Source: Rhodospirillaceae bacterium CCH5-H10 (GTDB taxonomy: Bacteria; Pseudomonadota; Alphaproteobacteria; Reyranellales; Reyranellaceae). Taken from it: 64,000 bases of DNA. Each line of letters starts with the position of its first letter. The first letter of the stretch is position 1. The notes below the pieces were generated by a model. That model was not told the DNA's origin and did no database searches. It saw only the letters and a program-made list of their open reading frames with translations. The stretch is from positions 1 to 64,000 of the forward strand of contig LSKJ01000065.1 of assembly GCA_001557035.1 (NCBI GenBank), written 5' to 3'. A program made the translations under genes and the position numbers. This document shows positions 41,522-49,830 of the stretch, in pieces.

Positions 41522-42873
41522 GGTGGAACGCCATCAGCGACGTGTTCGAGCGCATCGCGCAATGGTCGGACAAGCATTCGCCGCAAACCCTGTTCGCGCG
41601 CGCCCTGATCATCATCGTCGTGCCGATGCTGCTGCTGCAGGCGCTGTCGGCCTGGTGGTTCTACAGCCAGCGCGGCGACAACGTGACCAACCGCCTGGCC
41701 ATCCTGCTGGTGCGCGACCTGCGCCTGCTGATCTCGCTGCGCTCGGACTTCCCCGACGACGAGCATCGCAACTGGATCCTGCGGCGCTCGGCGCAGGACC
41801 TGCTGCTGTTCGTCTCGTTCCGCAAGGGCATCGTGCGGCCCTTCAAGGAGCCCGAGTATTTCGACATCGTGGCCCGCGAGGTGCAGGGCGCGCTCAACGC
41901 CGACCTCAAGCGGCCCTTCTTCCTCGACAACAACATCGGCGGCGGCCAGCTGCTGATCGAGATCCAGCTTTCCGACGGCGACGTCATGGAGGTGCTGGTA
42001 CCGCATGTGCGCCTCACCTTCGGATCGAGCTTCGCCTATGTCGTGGCGCAGCTCGGCCTCGCGCTCGTCCTGTTCGGCCTCGCGATCTGGTTCATGCGCC
42101 GCGAGCTGGTGCCCATCGAGCATCTCGGCGTCGCGGCCGACGCGCTGGGCAAGGGCCGCGACGTGCCCGACTTCGCCTTCTCCGGCGGCACGCGCGAGGT
42201 GCGCAATGCCGCCACCGCCTTCCACACGATGCGCATCCGTCTCCGGCGCTCGATCCAGCAGCGCACCGAGATGCTGGCCGGGGTCAGTCACGACCTGCGC
42301 ACGCCGCTCACCCGCATGAAGCTGTCGCTGGCGCTGCTGCCGGAATCGCCCGAGACGAAGGAGCTGGCCGACGACGTGGCCGACATGCAGCGCATGATCG
42401 AGGGCTATCTCGCCTTCGCCCGCGGCGAGGGCGACGAGGAGCCGGTCGAGGCCGACCTGTCGGAGATCCTCGAGGACGTGGCGGCGGGCGTGCGGCGCGA
42501 CAATGCCGGCCTCGACCTCGGCTGGAACGGCGACATGACCGTCGAGCTGCGTCCGGTGGCCATGAAGCGCTGCCTGACCAACATCGTCTCCAATGCGCTG
42601 CGCTACGCCAACCACGTGAAGGTCGAGGCGGTGCGCGGCCGCACCTCGATGGAGATCACGGTCGACGACAACGGTCCCGGCATCCCGCCCGAGAAATACG
42701 AGGACGTGTTCCGCCCCTTCTACCGGCTGGACGAATCGCGCAACGCCGACACCGGCGGCGTGGGGCTGGGGCTCAGCATCGCCCGCGACGTCGCGCGCAG
42801 CCACGGCGGCGACGTGACCCTCGCTGCCTCGCCGTTCGGCGGCCTGCGCGTGATCGTGCGAATTCCGCTATGA
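41518..42873 (+). CDS. Membrane histidine kinase, partner of the PetR-like regulator
   Basis: A 451-residue sensor of the EnvZ type. Membrane helices at about 25-47 and 166-186 enclose a periplasmic sensor of about 120 residues; then HAMP, the H box AGVSHDLRTPLTRMKL near 260, N box NIVSNALRYA, G1 DDNGPGI and G2 GVGLGLSIA. Overlaps petR by 4 bases, so the two form one signal pair. Input signal unknown. Confidence 0.88.
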   Translation: MRWNAISDVFERIAQWSDKHSPQTLFARALIIIVVPMLLLQALSAWWFYSQRGDNVTNRLAILLVRDLRLLISLRSDFPDDEHRNWILRRSAQDLLLFVSFRKGIVRPFKEPEYFDIVAREVQGALNADLKRPFFLDNNIGGGQLLIEIQLSDGDVMEVLVPHVRLTFGSSFAYVVAQLGLALVLFGLAIWFMRRELVPIEHLGVAADALGKGRDVPDFAFSGGTREVRNAATAFHTMRIRLRRSIQQRTEMLAGVSHDLRTPLTRMKLSLALLPESPETKELADDVADMQRMIEGYLAFARGEGDEEPVEADLSEILEDVAAGVRRDNAGLDLGWNGDMTVELRPVAMKRCLTNIVSNALRYANHVKVEAVRGRTSMEITVDDNGPGIPPEKYEDVFRPFYRLDESRNADTGGVGLGLSIARDVARSHGGDVTLAASPFGGLRVIVRIPL

Positions 42874-42937
42874 GCGGTGCGCCGGGACTTGCCGGGCCGC
42901 CGCCTGTGATAGAGTGAAGCAAATAGTCGAGAGAAAA

Positions 42938-44044
42938 ATGTCCAAGACAACGTCCACGACCTCGCCGCTTTCGTTCGCCCACGTCCCCCACCCGTCGCCT
43001 GTCTCCGCTGAAAAGCGCGCGGAACTGCTGAAGAATCCGGGCTTCGGCCGGGTCTTCTCCGACCACATGGTCACGATCCGCTATCACGAGAGCAAGGGCT
43101 GGTATGACGCCAAGGTCGAGCCGCGCGCGCCGATCCCGATGGATCCGGCCGCGGCCGTCCTGCACTACGCCCAGGAGATCTTCGAGGGGCTGAAGGCCTA
43201 CCGCACCGCCGACGGCGGCGCGACCCTGTTCCGTCCGCTGGAAAATGCCCGCCGCTTCCAGCAGTCGGCCGAGCGCCTGGCCATGCCGATCCTGCCGGAG
43301 AACGTGTTCCTCGAGGCCGTCGACCAGCTGGTGAAGGTCGACCGGGCCTGGATCCCCGAGGGCGACGGCAGCCTCTACATCCGCCCCTTCATGTTCGCCA
43401 ACGAGATCTTCCTCGGCGTAAAGCCCTCGTCGGACTACCTGTTCATCGTCATCGCCTCGTCGGTCGGCGCCTACTTCAAGACCGACGCGCCCGCCGTGTC
43501 GGTCTGGGTTTCCCAGGACTACACGCGCGCCGCTCCCGGCGGCACCGGCGCGGCCAAGTGCGGCGGCAACTACGCCTCCAGCCTGCAGGCGCAGGCCGAG
43601 GCGACGCGCCACGGCTGCGACCAGGTCGTGTTCCTCGACGCCGTCGAGCAGCGCTGGATCGAGGAGCTGGGCGGCATGAACATCTTCTTCGTGTTCGACG
43701 ACGGCTCGATGATCACCCCGCCGCTCGGCGGCACGATCCTGCCCGGCATCACCCGCAACTCGCTGCTGACGCTGGCGAAGGACAAGGGCATCAAGGTGAG
43801 CGAGGAGCGCTACTCGATCGACCAATGGCGCAAGGACGCCGCCAGCGGCCGCCTGCGCGAGGCCTTCGCCTGCGGCACCGCCGCGGTCGTCACGCCGATC
43901 GGCACGGTGCGCAGCAACGACGGCGAGTTCCAGATCGGCAACGGCGGCTCCGGCGCCAAGACCGAGGAACTCAAGGCCGCCCTCGTCGGCATCCAGCGTG
44001 GCCGCGTCGCCGACCCGCACGGCTGGATCCACAGGGTTTACTAG
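42938..44044 (+). CDS. ilvE: Branched-chain-amino-acid aminotransferase, long (group II) form
   Basis: A 368-residue fold type IV transaminase of the eukaryote-like TIGR01123 kind: VLHYAQEIFEGLKAYR near 74, RPFMFANE near 149, catalytic K207 in GAAKCGGNYASS, GGMNIFFVFDDG near 247 and PPLGGTILPGITRNSLL near 265. Start ATG at 42938; a GTG eight codons earlier is in frame. Follows the sensor kinase by 64 bases on the same strand. Two branched-chain transaminases within 6 kb probably serve synthesis and degradation separately. Confidence 0.9.
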   Translation: MSKTTSTTSPLSFAHVPHPSPVSAEKRAELLKNPGFGRVFSDHMVTIRYHESKGWYDAKVEPRAPIPMDPAAAVLHYAQEIFEGLKAYRTADGGATLFRPLENARRFQQSAERLAMPILPENVFLEAVDQLVKVDRAWIPEGDGSLYIRPFMFANEIFLGVKPSSDYLFIVIASSVGAYFKTDAPAVSVWVSQDYTRAAPGGTGAAKCGGNYASSLQAQAEATRHGCDQVVFLDAVEQRWIEELGGMNIFFVFDDGSMITPPLGGTILPGITRNSLLTLAKDKGIKVSEERYSIDQWRKDAASGRLREAFACGTAAVVTPIGTVRSNDGEFQIGNGGSGAKTEELKAALVGIQRGRVADPHGWIHRVY

Positions 44045-44066
44045 AGAGTATTGCCGCCTCTTCTCA

Positions 44067-44192
44067 CCTCCCCCGTCTCACGGGGGAGGCCGGGAGGGGG
44101 AAAGCAACGCGATGATCGCCGGCCAGGAAGAGTTCAGACTCATGGCCTTCCCCCTCCGGCCTTTGGCCACCTCTCCCGTATGACGGGGGAGG
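44067..44192. repeat. Family B palindromic repeat, copy 3
   Basis: A 126-base copy with end hairpins at 44067-44089 and 44170-44192 (one base changed in the latter). The core AAAGCAACGCGATG and GAAGAGTTCAGACTCATGG is nearly the same as in the copy at 48066, 4 kb away, marking them as one subfamily. Lies between convergent ilvE and the GntR gene. Confidence 0.88.
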
Positions 44193-44209
44193 AAAGAAGG
44201 GCATAGACG

Positions 44210-45049
44210 TCACTTCTGGACGTCGTGCAGGAGGCGGCCGACGTTGTAGCCGTCGATATCGTCGGCGCTGACCGCCATGACGAGACGCGTGCGGCGGGGT
44301 GTCGTCCAGACCGTGACGTAGTGCACGGGCGCCCCCTCGCGGTTGTGCACCAGCCGGTCGATCTTGAGCGTCGCCGAATTGATCTCGACGTCGAGCGCAC
44401 GCGCGACGAAGGGATCGGCGAGCGCGGCGTTGACCTCCTGCGCAACGTCTCCCAGCCGTTCGAAGCTGCCGGCGATCAGCTCGTGCAGCGGCGTCGTCTT
44501 CAGCCCCTCCTCCGTGACGGCCTGCGCGAACGGCATCGGGATCCAGCCGTCGAGCAAGGTCACGGGCTTGTTCTCGAATGACCGCACGCGCACCAGGTGC
44601 AGGGCCTGCTCGCCGTCGTCGATGCCGAGGTGGGCGGCGATGGGACGGGGGCAGCGCTCGATCTCGAGCGCCAGGATCCGCATCGTCGTCTCCTTCAGCG
44701 TGCGCCGCAGGTCGCCGATGAAGCCGAAGTCCGGACCGTGCTTGGTGTCGATGGTCTTGGCCGTGACGAAGGCGCCGACGCCCTGGCGATTCTGGACGAA
44801 GCCGTCGTCGGCGAGATCGGAGAGCGCGCGTCGCACGGTGATCCGCGAAATCGAGAACTGGCGGCAGAGCGCTTCCTGGGTCGGCAGCGCCTCGCCCGGA
44901 CGGTAGCGGCCCGACACGATCTGCTCCTTCAGCAGGACATAGAGCTGTCGATGCAGCAGCGCGCCATCGGCCTGCAGTTTCATGTCGGCGCCCGGTTTCG
45001 CTTGCCGGCCCATGCCGCGCGGTCTGCTTGCCTCGGTGTCGATTGCCAT
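44210..45049 (-). CDS. GntR family regulator, HutC/UTRA type
   Basis: A 279-residue regulator. N-terminal winged helix at about 35-100 (VLLKEQIVSGRYRPGEALPTQEALCRQFSISRITVRRALSDL), UTRA ligand domain at about 115-275 ending WTTPRRTRLVMAVSADDIDGYN. HutC-type proteins sense small acids or sugars of the pathway they control. Only 42 bases separate its start from the divergent Bug-type binding protein, so it almost certainly controls that gene and itself. Confidence 0.86.
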   Translation of the reverse strand: MAIDTEASRPRGMGRQAKPGADMKLQADGALLHRQLYVLLKEQIVSGRYRPGEALPTQEALCRQFSISRITVRRALSDLADDGFVQNRQGVGAFVTAKTIDTKHGPDFGFIGDLRRTLKETTMRILALEIERCPRPIAAHLGIDDGEQALHLVRVRSFENKPVTLLDGWIPMPFAQAVTEEGLKTTPLHELIAGSFERLGDVAQEVNAALADPFVARALDVEINSATLKIDRLVHNREGAPVHYVTVWTTPRRTRLVMAVSADDIDGYNVGRLLHDVQK

Positions 45050-45050
45050 G

Positions 45051-45070
45051 TTGTATTAACTATATACCAA
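45051..45070. promoter_or_regulatory. AT-rich operator-like site between divergent GntR and binding-protein genes
   Basis: TTGTATTAACTATATACCAA is the only AT-rich sequence around and contains GTAT/ATAC and TTG/CAA inverted parts plus GTATTAAC, like GntR half-sites. With 42 bases between the two start codons, promoters must overlap this site or lie within the genes. Confidence 0.5.
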
Positions 45071-45091
45071 CAAGAAAGAGGAGGAACGAGG

Positions 45092-46081
45092 ATGGCCAGA
45101 AGTATCACGGCGGCGTTCGCCGGCATCGCCCTTGCGTTGGGTCTTGCGGCAACGGCAATGGCCCAGAACGCGGCCCCCGCCAAGTCCAACTTCGCCCCCA
45201 CCAGGACCGTCACCATCATCGTGCCCTACAGCCCGGGCGGCGGCACCGATGCCGTCGGACGCCTGATGGCCAAGGCGCTGGAGGAAAAGTGGGGCCAGAC
45301 GGTGATCGTCGACAACCGAACCGGCGGCAACGGCTCGGTGGGCGCGGCCATCGTCGCGCGTGCCCAGCCCGACGGCCACACGATGGTGCTGGCGGTGTCG
45401 GGCATCGCCATCAACGCCCACCTGATGAAGCTGCCCTACGACACGGCGACGGCCTTCGCGCCGGTCACGGCCGTCGCCTATCCCGTTGCAACGCTTCTCG
45501 CCACGCCAAACCTCCCGGCCAACGATCTCAAGGGCCTGGTCGAACTGGTGCGCAAGGAGGGAGCCGACAAGCGCACGTCGGCGAGCCCGGACCCGGGCAG
45601 CCGTCTGATGGCCGAGCGCATCTTCGACAGCGCGGGCATCAAGCTGATGAATGTGCCCTACAAGGGCGCCGCCTCGTTCGTCGGCGACATCTCGGCCGGC
45701 CGCGTCGATGTCGGCATCGCCAGCGTCACCTCGGGTCTGGCGCTGATCAACGCCGGCAAGCTCAAGGCGCTGGGCATCATGGGCACGCAGCGCATCCCCG
45801 CTTTGCCCAACGTCGCGACCTTCAAGGAGCAGGGCTTCTCCGGCCTCGACGAGAATTCCTGGTACGGCCTGTTCGCCCCGGCCGGCACGCCGCCGGCCAC
45901 CGTCGACGCGATCCAGAAGGACATTGCCAGCGTGCTCGCGGTGCCTGAGTTCCGCGCCAAGATCATCGAGTACGGCTCGCTGCCCGGCGGCGATACGCCG
46001 GCCGCCTTCTCCGAGCGCTTCCAGCGCGATCTCAAGGACTCCGGCGAGACGATCCGCCGGCTCGGCATGACCGCGGACTGA
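45092..46081 (+). CDS. Bug-type tripartite tricarboxylate transporter substrate-binding protein
   Basis: A 329-residue periplasmic binding protein with a signal peptide (cleaved near residue 24, ATAMAQN). VTIIVPYSPGGGTDAVGRLMAKALEEKWGQTVIVDNRTGGNGSVG is the family hallmark, followed by VPYKGAASFVGDISAGRVDVG. Bug proteins bind carboxylates; no tctA/tctB membrane genes are nearby, which is common for this class. Start has a strong GAGGAGG site. Followed by an oxygenase after 11 bases. Confidence 0.88.
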   Translation: MARSITAAFAGIALALGLAATAMAQNAAPAKSNFAPTRTVTIIVPYSPGGGTDAVGRLMAKALEEKWGQTVIVDNRTGGNGSVGAAIVARAQPDGHTMVLAVSGIAINAHLMKLPYDTATAFAPVTAVAYPVATLLATPNLPANDLKGLVELVRKEGADKRTSASPDPGSRLMAERIFDSAGIKLMNVPYKGAASFVGDISAGRVDVGIASVTSGLALINAGKLKALGIMGTQRIPALPNVATFKEQGFSGLDENSWYGLFAPAGTPPATVDAIQKDIASVLAVPEFRAKIIEYGSLPGGDTPAAFSERFQRDLKDSGETIRRLGMTAD

Positions 46082-46092
46082 CGGAGGACATC

Positions 46093-47163
46093 ATGGCAAC
46101 GACCGCTCCCATCGCCTGGACCGTCGCCGACGTCGCATCGGACAAGGGCTGGATCTACGCCTTGTCGCCGACCGAAGGCGCCGACCTGCTCGCGACGGTG
46201 CGCAAGGCAGGACCCGCCGACCGGCCGATCCTGTCGTGGCGCCGCGAGGATTTCGATCTCGGCGCCGCGGTTCCGACGCTCGCCGCCGCCTTCCGCGAGG
46301 TGCGCGACGGGCGCGGCATGGCGCTGGTGAAGAACCTGCCGCGCGAGGGCGTCACGCCCGACGAATTCAGGCTGATGACCTGGGCGATCGGCCTGCATTT
46401 CGGCGTGGCGCGGCCGCAGAACAAGGCCAGCGACTACATCACCGAAGTGAAGAACGCCGGCATGAACTACCGCAGCCCGACCGGCCGCGGCTACAACTCC
46501 AACGCCGAGCTCGACTTCCATGTCGACGGCTCCGACGTGGTGCTGCTCTCCTGCTACAACCAGGCGCCCGTCGGCGGCATGAGCATGTGCGCCAGCGCCG
46601 CCACCGCCTACGACATCGTCAGGCAGGAGCGGCCCGACTATGCCGCGGCCCTGGCGACCGACTACCCGTTCAGCCGCAACGGCGAGCAGTCCGAGGGCGA
46701 GGCGCCGTGGTATCCGGCGCCGATCGTCACCGAGGAGAGCGGCCGGGTCTTCTGCAAGTGGAACCGCAACCGCATCGTCAACGCCCTGAAGCTCGACGAC
46801 GCGACGCCGCTCACCGACCTGCAGCGCGAGGCGATGGAGTATTTCGACACGGTGCTGCGCCGGCCCGAGAACATGTTCTGCATGAATCTCGAACCGGGCG
46901 ATCTCCAGATCCTGTGCAACCAGACGATGCTGCACTCGCGCACCGGCTTCGAGGACCATGACGACGAGGCGAAGAAGCGCACGCTCTACCGGCTGTGGCT
47001 GGCCCGCCCCGATTCGCGGCGCCTGCCGCAGAGCTGGGAAGTATTCTACGGCACGGTCGAGCCGGGCGCGGTGCGTGGCGTGATGAAGGGTCAGAACTAC
47101 GACGAGGTGCGGCGCGGCTTCGATGCGCGCCAGGCCGCGGCGATGGGAATGAAGGCCGCCTGA
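46093..47163 (+). CDS. TauD/TfdA-family 2-oxoglutarate-dependent dioxygenase
   Basis: A 356-residue Fe(II)/2-oxoglutarate oxygenase. The iron-binding HxD is LDFHVDGSD near residue 145, the distal histidine MLHSRTGFEDH near 280 and the 2-oxoglutarate arginine in RLWLARP near 300. Such enzymes hydroxylate sulfonates, ethers or carnitine-like compounds, often splitting the carbon-heteroatom bond. GGAGGACATC precedes the ATG. It sits between a carboxylate-binding protein and a PEP-mutase-superfamily lyase, so the substrate is probably an organic acid. Confidence 0.82.
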   Translation: MATTAPIAWTVADVASDKGWIYALSPTEGADLLATVRKAGPADRPILSWRREDFDLGAAVPTLAAAFREVRDGRGMALVKNLPREGVTPDEFRLMTWAIGLHFGVARPQNKASDYITEVKNAGMNYRSPTGRGYNSNAELDFHVDGSDVVLLSCYNQAPVGGMSMCASAATAYDIVRQERPDYAAALATDYPFSRNGEQSEGEAPWYPAPIVTEESGRVFCKWNRNRIVNALKLDDATPLTDLQREAMEYFDTVLRRPENMFCMNLEPGDLQILCNQTMLHSRTGFEDHDDEAKKRTLYRLWLARPDSRRLPQSWEVFYGTVEPGAVRGVMKGQNYDEVRRGFDARQAAAMGMKAA

Positions 47164-47176
47164 GAAGGAGAGCGAC

Positions 47177-48052
47177 ATGTCCAAGGGCAAGATCTTCCGC
47201 GACGCCATGAAGCGCGGGATGGTGGCGGCGCCGGGCTGCTTCGACTGCATCACCGCACGCTCGATCGAACGCGCGGGCTTCGAGGCGGTCTACATGACCG
47301 GCGCAGGCACCGCGGCCAGCCTCGGCTATCCCGACTACGGCCTCGTTACGATGTCGGAGATGGCCGACAATGCCGGCCGCATCGCCACGGCGATCAAGCT
47401 GCCGGTGATCGCCGACGCCGACACCGGCTACGGCAACGAGCTGAACGCGATCCGCACCGTGCGCGAGTACGAGAAGCGCGGCGTCGCGGGTATCCATATC
47501 GAGGACCAGGGCTTCCCCAAGAAGTGCGGCCATCTCGAGGACAAGACCATCGTGCCGATCGAGGACTATGTCGCCAAGATCCGCGCGGCGGTGAGCGCCA
47601 AGGTCGATCCGAACTTCATCATCATCGCGCGCACCGATTCGCGCGCCATGCTGGGCTTCGAGGAAGCGATCCGCCGCGCCAACGCCGCCATCGAGGCGGG
47701 CGCCGACATGGCCTTCGTCGAGGCGCCGCAGACGCTCGAAGAGACGGCCTCGGTGCCGAAGCTCGTCAAGGGTCCCTGCCTGCTCAACATGGTGTGGAAG
47801 GGCAAGACGCCCGACCTGTCGATCGACGAGGCCGGGAAGATGAACTACGCGGTGATGATCCTGCCGGGCGTGCTGACGCGCACCGTGGTCGGCGCCTGCG
47901 ACGCGGCACTCGCCGATCTCAAGGCCAAGGGCCGCCATCCCGCCCCGCTCTCGGACATCACGCCGCAACAGGGCTTCCGCCTGTCCGGCGCCGACGAATG
48001 GGACGGCTACCGCACGCGCTTCCGCGAGCCGATGCCGAAGGCGGCGGAGTAG
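47177..48052 (+). CDS. Isocitrate lyase/PEP mutase superfamily enzyme
   Basis: A 291-residue alpha/beta-barrel lyase or mutase. YMTGAGTAASLGYPDYGL near 35, VIADADTGYGN near 77 with metal-binding aspartates, IHIEDQGFPKKCGHLEDKTI near 106 carrying the lyase-type KKCGH loop cysteine, and IIARTDSRA near 150. The cysteine argues for a C-C lyase (methylisocitrate, dimethylmalate or related 2-hydroxy-dicarboxylate) rather than phosphonomutase. 13 bases after the oxygenase with GAAGGAGAG. Confidence 0.82.
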   Translation: MSKGKIFRDAMKRGMVAAPGCFDCITARSIERAGFEAVYMTGAGTAASLGYPDYGLVTMSEMADNAGRIATAIKLPVIADADTGYGNELNAIRTVREYEKRGVAGIHIEDQGFPKKCGHLEDKTIVPIEDYVAKIRAAVSAKVDPNFIIIARTDSRAMLGFEEAIRRANAAIEAGADMAFVEAPQTLEETASVPKLVKGPCLLNMVWKGKTPDLSIDEAGKMNYAVMILPGVLTRTVVGACDAALADLKAKGRHPAPLSDITPQQGFRLSGADEWDGYRTRFREPMPKAAE

Positions 48053-48065
48053 TCGCGCCTCTTCT

Positions 48066-48193
48066 CCTCCCCCGTCCTACGGGGGAGGCCGGGAGGGGGG
48101 AAAGCAACGCGATGAATGCCGGCCGGGAAGAGTTCAGACTCATGGCCCTTCCCCCTCCGGCCTACGGCCACCTCCCCCGTATGACGGGGGAGG
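48066..48193. repeat. Family B palindromic repeat, copy 4
   Basis: A 128-base copy with perfect end hairpins at 48066-48088 and 48171-48193 and the same core as copy 3. Located between convergent genes (PEP-mutase family and csaA), so read-through from both sides would form the hairpins. Confidence 0.88.
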
Positions 48194-48203
48194 TTTTGAA
48201 ACT

Positions 48204-48542
48204 TTAGAAAAGCTTCCCGCCGTTGGGCACCGGCTTGGTCGGCGCGATCAGGACCACGCTGCCGTCGGCGGCGGGGAAGCCGAGGGTCAGCACTTCCGAC
48301 ATGAACTTGCCGATCTGGCGCGGCGGGAAGTTCACCACGGCGGCGACCTGACGGCCGACCAGTTCCTGCGGTGTATAGTGGACGGTGATCTGAGCCGAGG
48401 ATTTCTTCGTGCCGATCCCGTCGCCGAAATCGATCAGCAGCTTGTAAGCGGGCTTGCGCGCACCCTCGAGCGGCGCGGCTTCGACGATGGTGCCGACGCG
48501 GATGTCGACGCGCTCGAAGTCTTCATAGGTGATGGTGGCCAT
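48204..48542 (-). CDS. csaA: tRNA-binding/chaperone-like protein CsaA
   Basis: A 112-residue OB-fold protein of the CsaA family, related to the tRNA-binding domain of methionyl-tRNA synthetase and proposed to be a secretion chaperone. YEDFERVDIRVGTIVEAAP at the start, KPAYKLLIDFG, KKSSAQIT and QVAAVVNFPPRQIGKFMSEVLTLGFP are diagnostic. Length is exact for the family. Confidence 0.9.
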   Translation of the reverse strand: MATITYEDFERVDIRVGTIVEAAPLEGARKPAYKLLIDFGDGIGTKKSSAQITVHYTPQELVGRQVAAVVNFPPRQIGKFMSEVLTLGFPAADGSVVLIAPTKPVPNGGKLF

Positions 48543-48566
48543 GCGCGACAGTAGAGTCGCGCGCGC

Positions 48567-48599
48567 AAAAGAAAAGGGGCCCCGTACGCGGCCCCTTTT
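48567..48599 (-). terminator. Intrinsic terminator of the phasin gene
   Basis: A perfect 10-base stem (48572-48581 with 48590-48599) with an 8-base loop, followed on the minus strand by TTTTCTTTT. Lies 43 bases past the phasin stop. Its arms AAAAGGGGCC and GGCCCCTTTT also allow partial function on the plus strand. Confidence 0.9.
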
Positions 48600-48641
48600 C
48601 CGGGTCGGCGACAGGCCGACCCACGCTTACTCTAAAGACGC

Positions 48642-49076
48642 TTACTTCTTGGCGATCGCGGCCTTGACCTCTTCGGTCAGCTCGGCGACGCGGGCGCTCA
48701 GCGCCGTCACGGCGTCGGTCTGGCCCTTGGTGTAGAGGTCGGCCAGCTCCTTGGAGTTGGTGATCGCCGACTCGTACGACTTCTTCATGAAGTCGATCTG
48801 CTTGGCAGCCTTCTCCTCGACGGTCGCGGCGGCGAGGACTTCGCTGCCGTGCTTGGAGAGGTCTTCCATCGCGGCGCGGACCATGTCGCCCTGGCGCTGC
48901 GCGATCGTCTTCATCGACTCGACGGCGGCGGTGTTGAGCGAGGTGATGGTCGCGAAGTTCTTGCGCGCGGTCTCGACGAAGCTCTCGACGTTGACGGCCG
49001 GCAGCTTGAACTCGCTGGACATCTTGCTGAAGTCGAAGTCGGCGAAGGGGTTCTTGAAGGCGCCGTTGGCGTACAT
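48642..49076 (-). CDS. phaP: Phasin family protein
   Basis: A 144-residue helical protein coating polyhydroxyalkanoate granules. FKNPFADFDFSKMSSEFKLPAVNVESFVETARKNFATITSLN and the amphipathic heptads up to VAELTEEVKAAIAKK are typical. The promoter and an upstream palindrome are visible in 49150-49201, and it has its own terminator, so it is a strongly expressed single-gene unit. A GGAG site precedes the ATG. Confidence 0.88.
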   Translation of the reverse strand: MYANGAFKNPFADFDFSKMSSEFKLPAVNVESFVETARKNFATITSLNTAAVESMKTIAQRQGDMVRAAMEDLSKHGSEVLAAATVEEKAAKQIDFMKKSYESAITNSKELADLYTKGQTDAVTALSARVAELTEEVKAAIAKK

Positions 49077-49149
49077 GGGAATTCTCCTGCAGGGTCAAAC
49101 AAAGGCTGAGCTGGGTGCCCCGCCTTTGCTGCGGTGCACAACGAAGCCT

Positions 49150-49201
49150 AATTTAGGGATGCGCTGCAGCGAGTCAAGGGGTGTTATTGTGCACTGCACA
49201 A
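49150..49201 (-). promoter_or_regulatory. Phasin promoter with upstream 15-base palindrome
   Basis: On the minus strand TTGACT (49172-49177), a 16-base spacer containing CTGCAGCG, and TAAATT (49150-49155). Ten bases upstream of the -35 (49187-49201) is TTGTGCA-G-TGCACAA, a perfect 7+1+7 palindrome. TGC/GCA-rich sites are known targets of PhaR in phasin promoters of other alphaproteobacteria. The neighbouring TetR gene ends just beyond it. Confidence 0.65.
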
Positions 49202-49206
49202 AATAT

Positions 49207-49830
49207 TCACGAGGCAGGCGAAACCGGCGCCTCCTGCGCCGTCCGCGAACGCGGTGATTTCGTATATTTGTCAAACAGTTGCGACCAGCGTTCCGCGGTC
49301 TTCAACCGTCCGTCGAGGGCCGCCATCGTCTTCGACAGATCGCCCGTCTCGTCGCCGTCGAAGACCCGCGAAACGGCGTAGTGGATGGCGAGGAGCCCGT
49401 TCTGCCGCAATGCACCAGGAAGTCCTTCGCTCGGCACCGACGCTGCTTCGAGCATGGCCGACATCGACCGCCGCAGGGCCGGCCCCATCGCCAGGGCGAC
49501 CATCGGATCGCTTGTACCGGCGCGGCGCAGGGCGCGGAGGGCCGCGCGGTGCGGCTTCAGCGCGTCGTAGCGGCGCATCATCACGTCGAACAGCCGGTCG
49601 CGCACCGTCTCCTCGGGATCGGTCGCCGACGGTGTCCCGGCCAGGACCTCGCCATCGATGCGCGCCATGAACGCCGCCGCCAGGGACATCTTGTCGGGAT
49701 GCAGGCGATAGAGGTCGGCAAACCCCAGGCCGGCCGCCTGCGCCACCTCCCGCAGCGAAACCGCCGCAAAGCCCTTCTCGGCGATCAGGCCGAGAAAGGC
49801 GTCGAGGGCCTTGTCTTCGGCCTCACTCAT
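49207..49830 (-). CDS. TetR family transcriptional regulator
   Basis: A 207-residue regulator with a TetR-type helix-turn-helix at residues about 8-55 (AFLGLIAEKGFAAVSLREVAQAAGLGFADLYRLHPDKMSLAAAF) and a helical ligand domain. Alphaproteobacterial orthologues next to phasins or proC exist in my memory as COQ9/TetR-like proteins. ATGA overlap with proC at its start. Regulates an unknown target; it could act on the palindrome 6 bases beyond its stop. Confidence 0.82.
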   Translation of the reverse strand: MSEAEDKALDAFLGLIAEKGFAAVSLREVAQAAGLGFADLYRLHPDKMSLAAAFMARIDGEVLAGTPSATDPEETVRDRLFDVMMRRYDALKPHRAALRALRRAGTSDPMVALAMGPALRRSMSAMLEAASVPSEGLPGALRQNGLLAIHYAVSRVFDGDETGDLSKTMAALDGRLKTAERWSQLFDKYTKSPRSRTAQEAPVSPAS

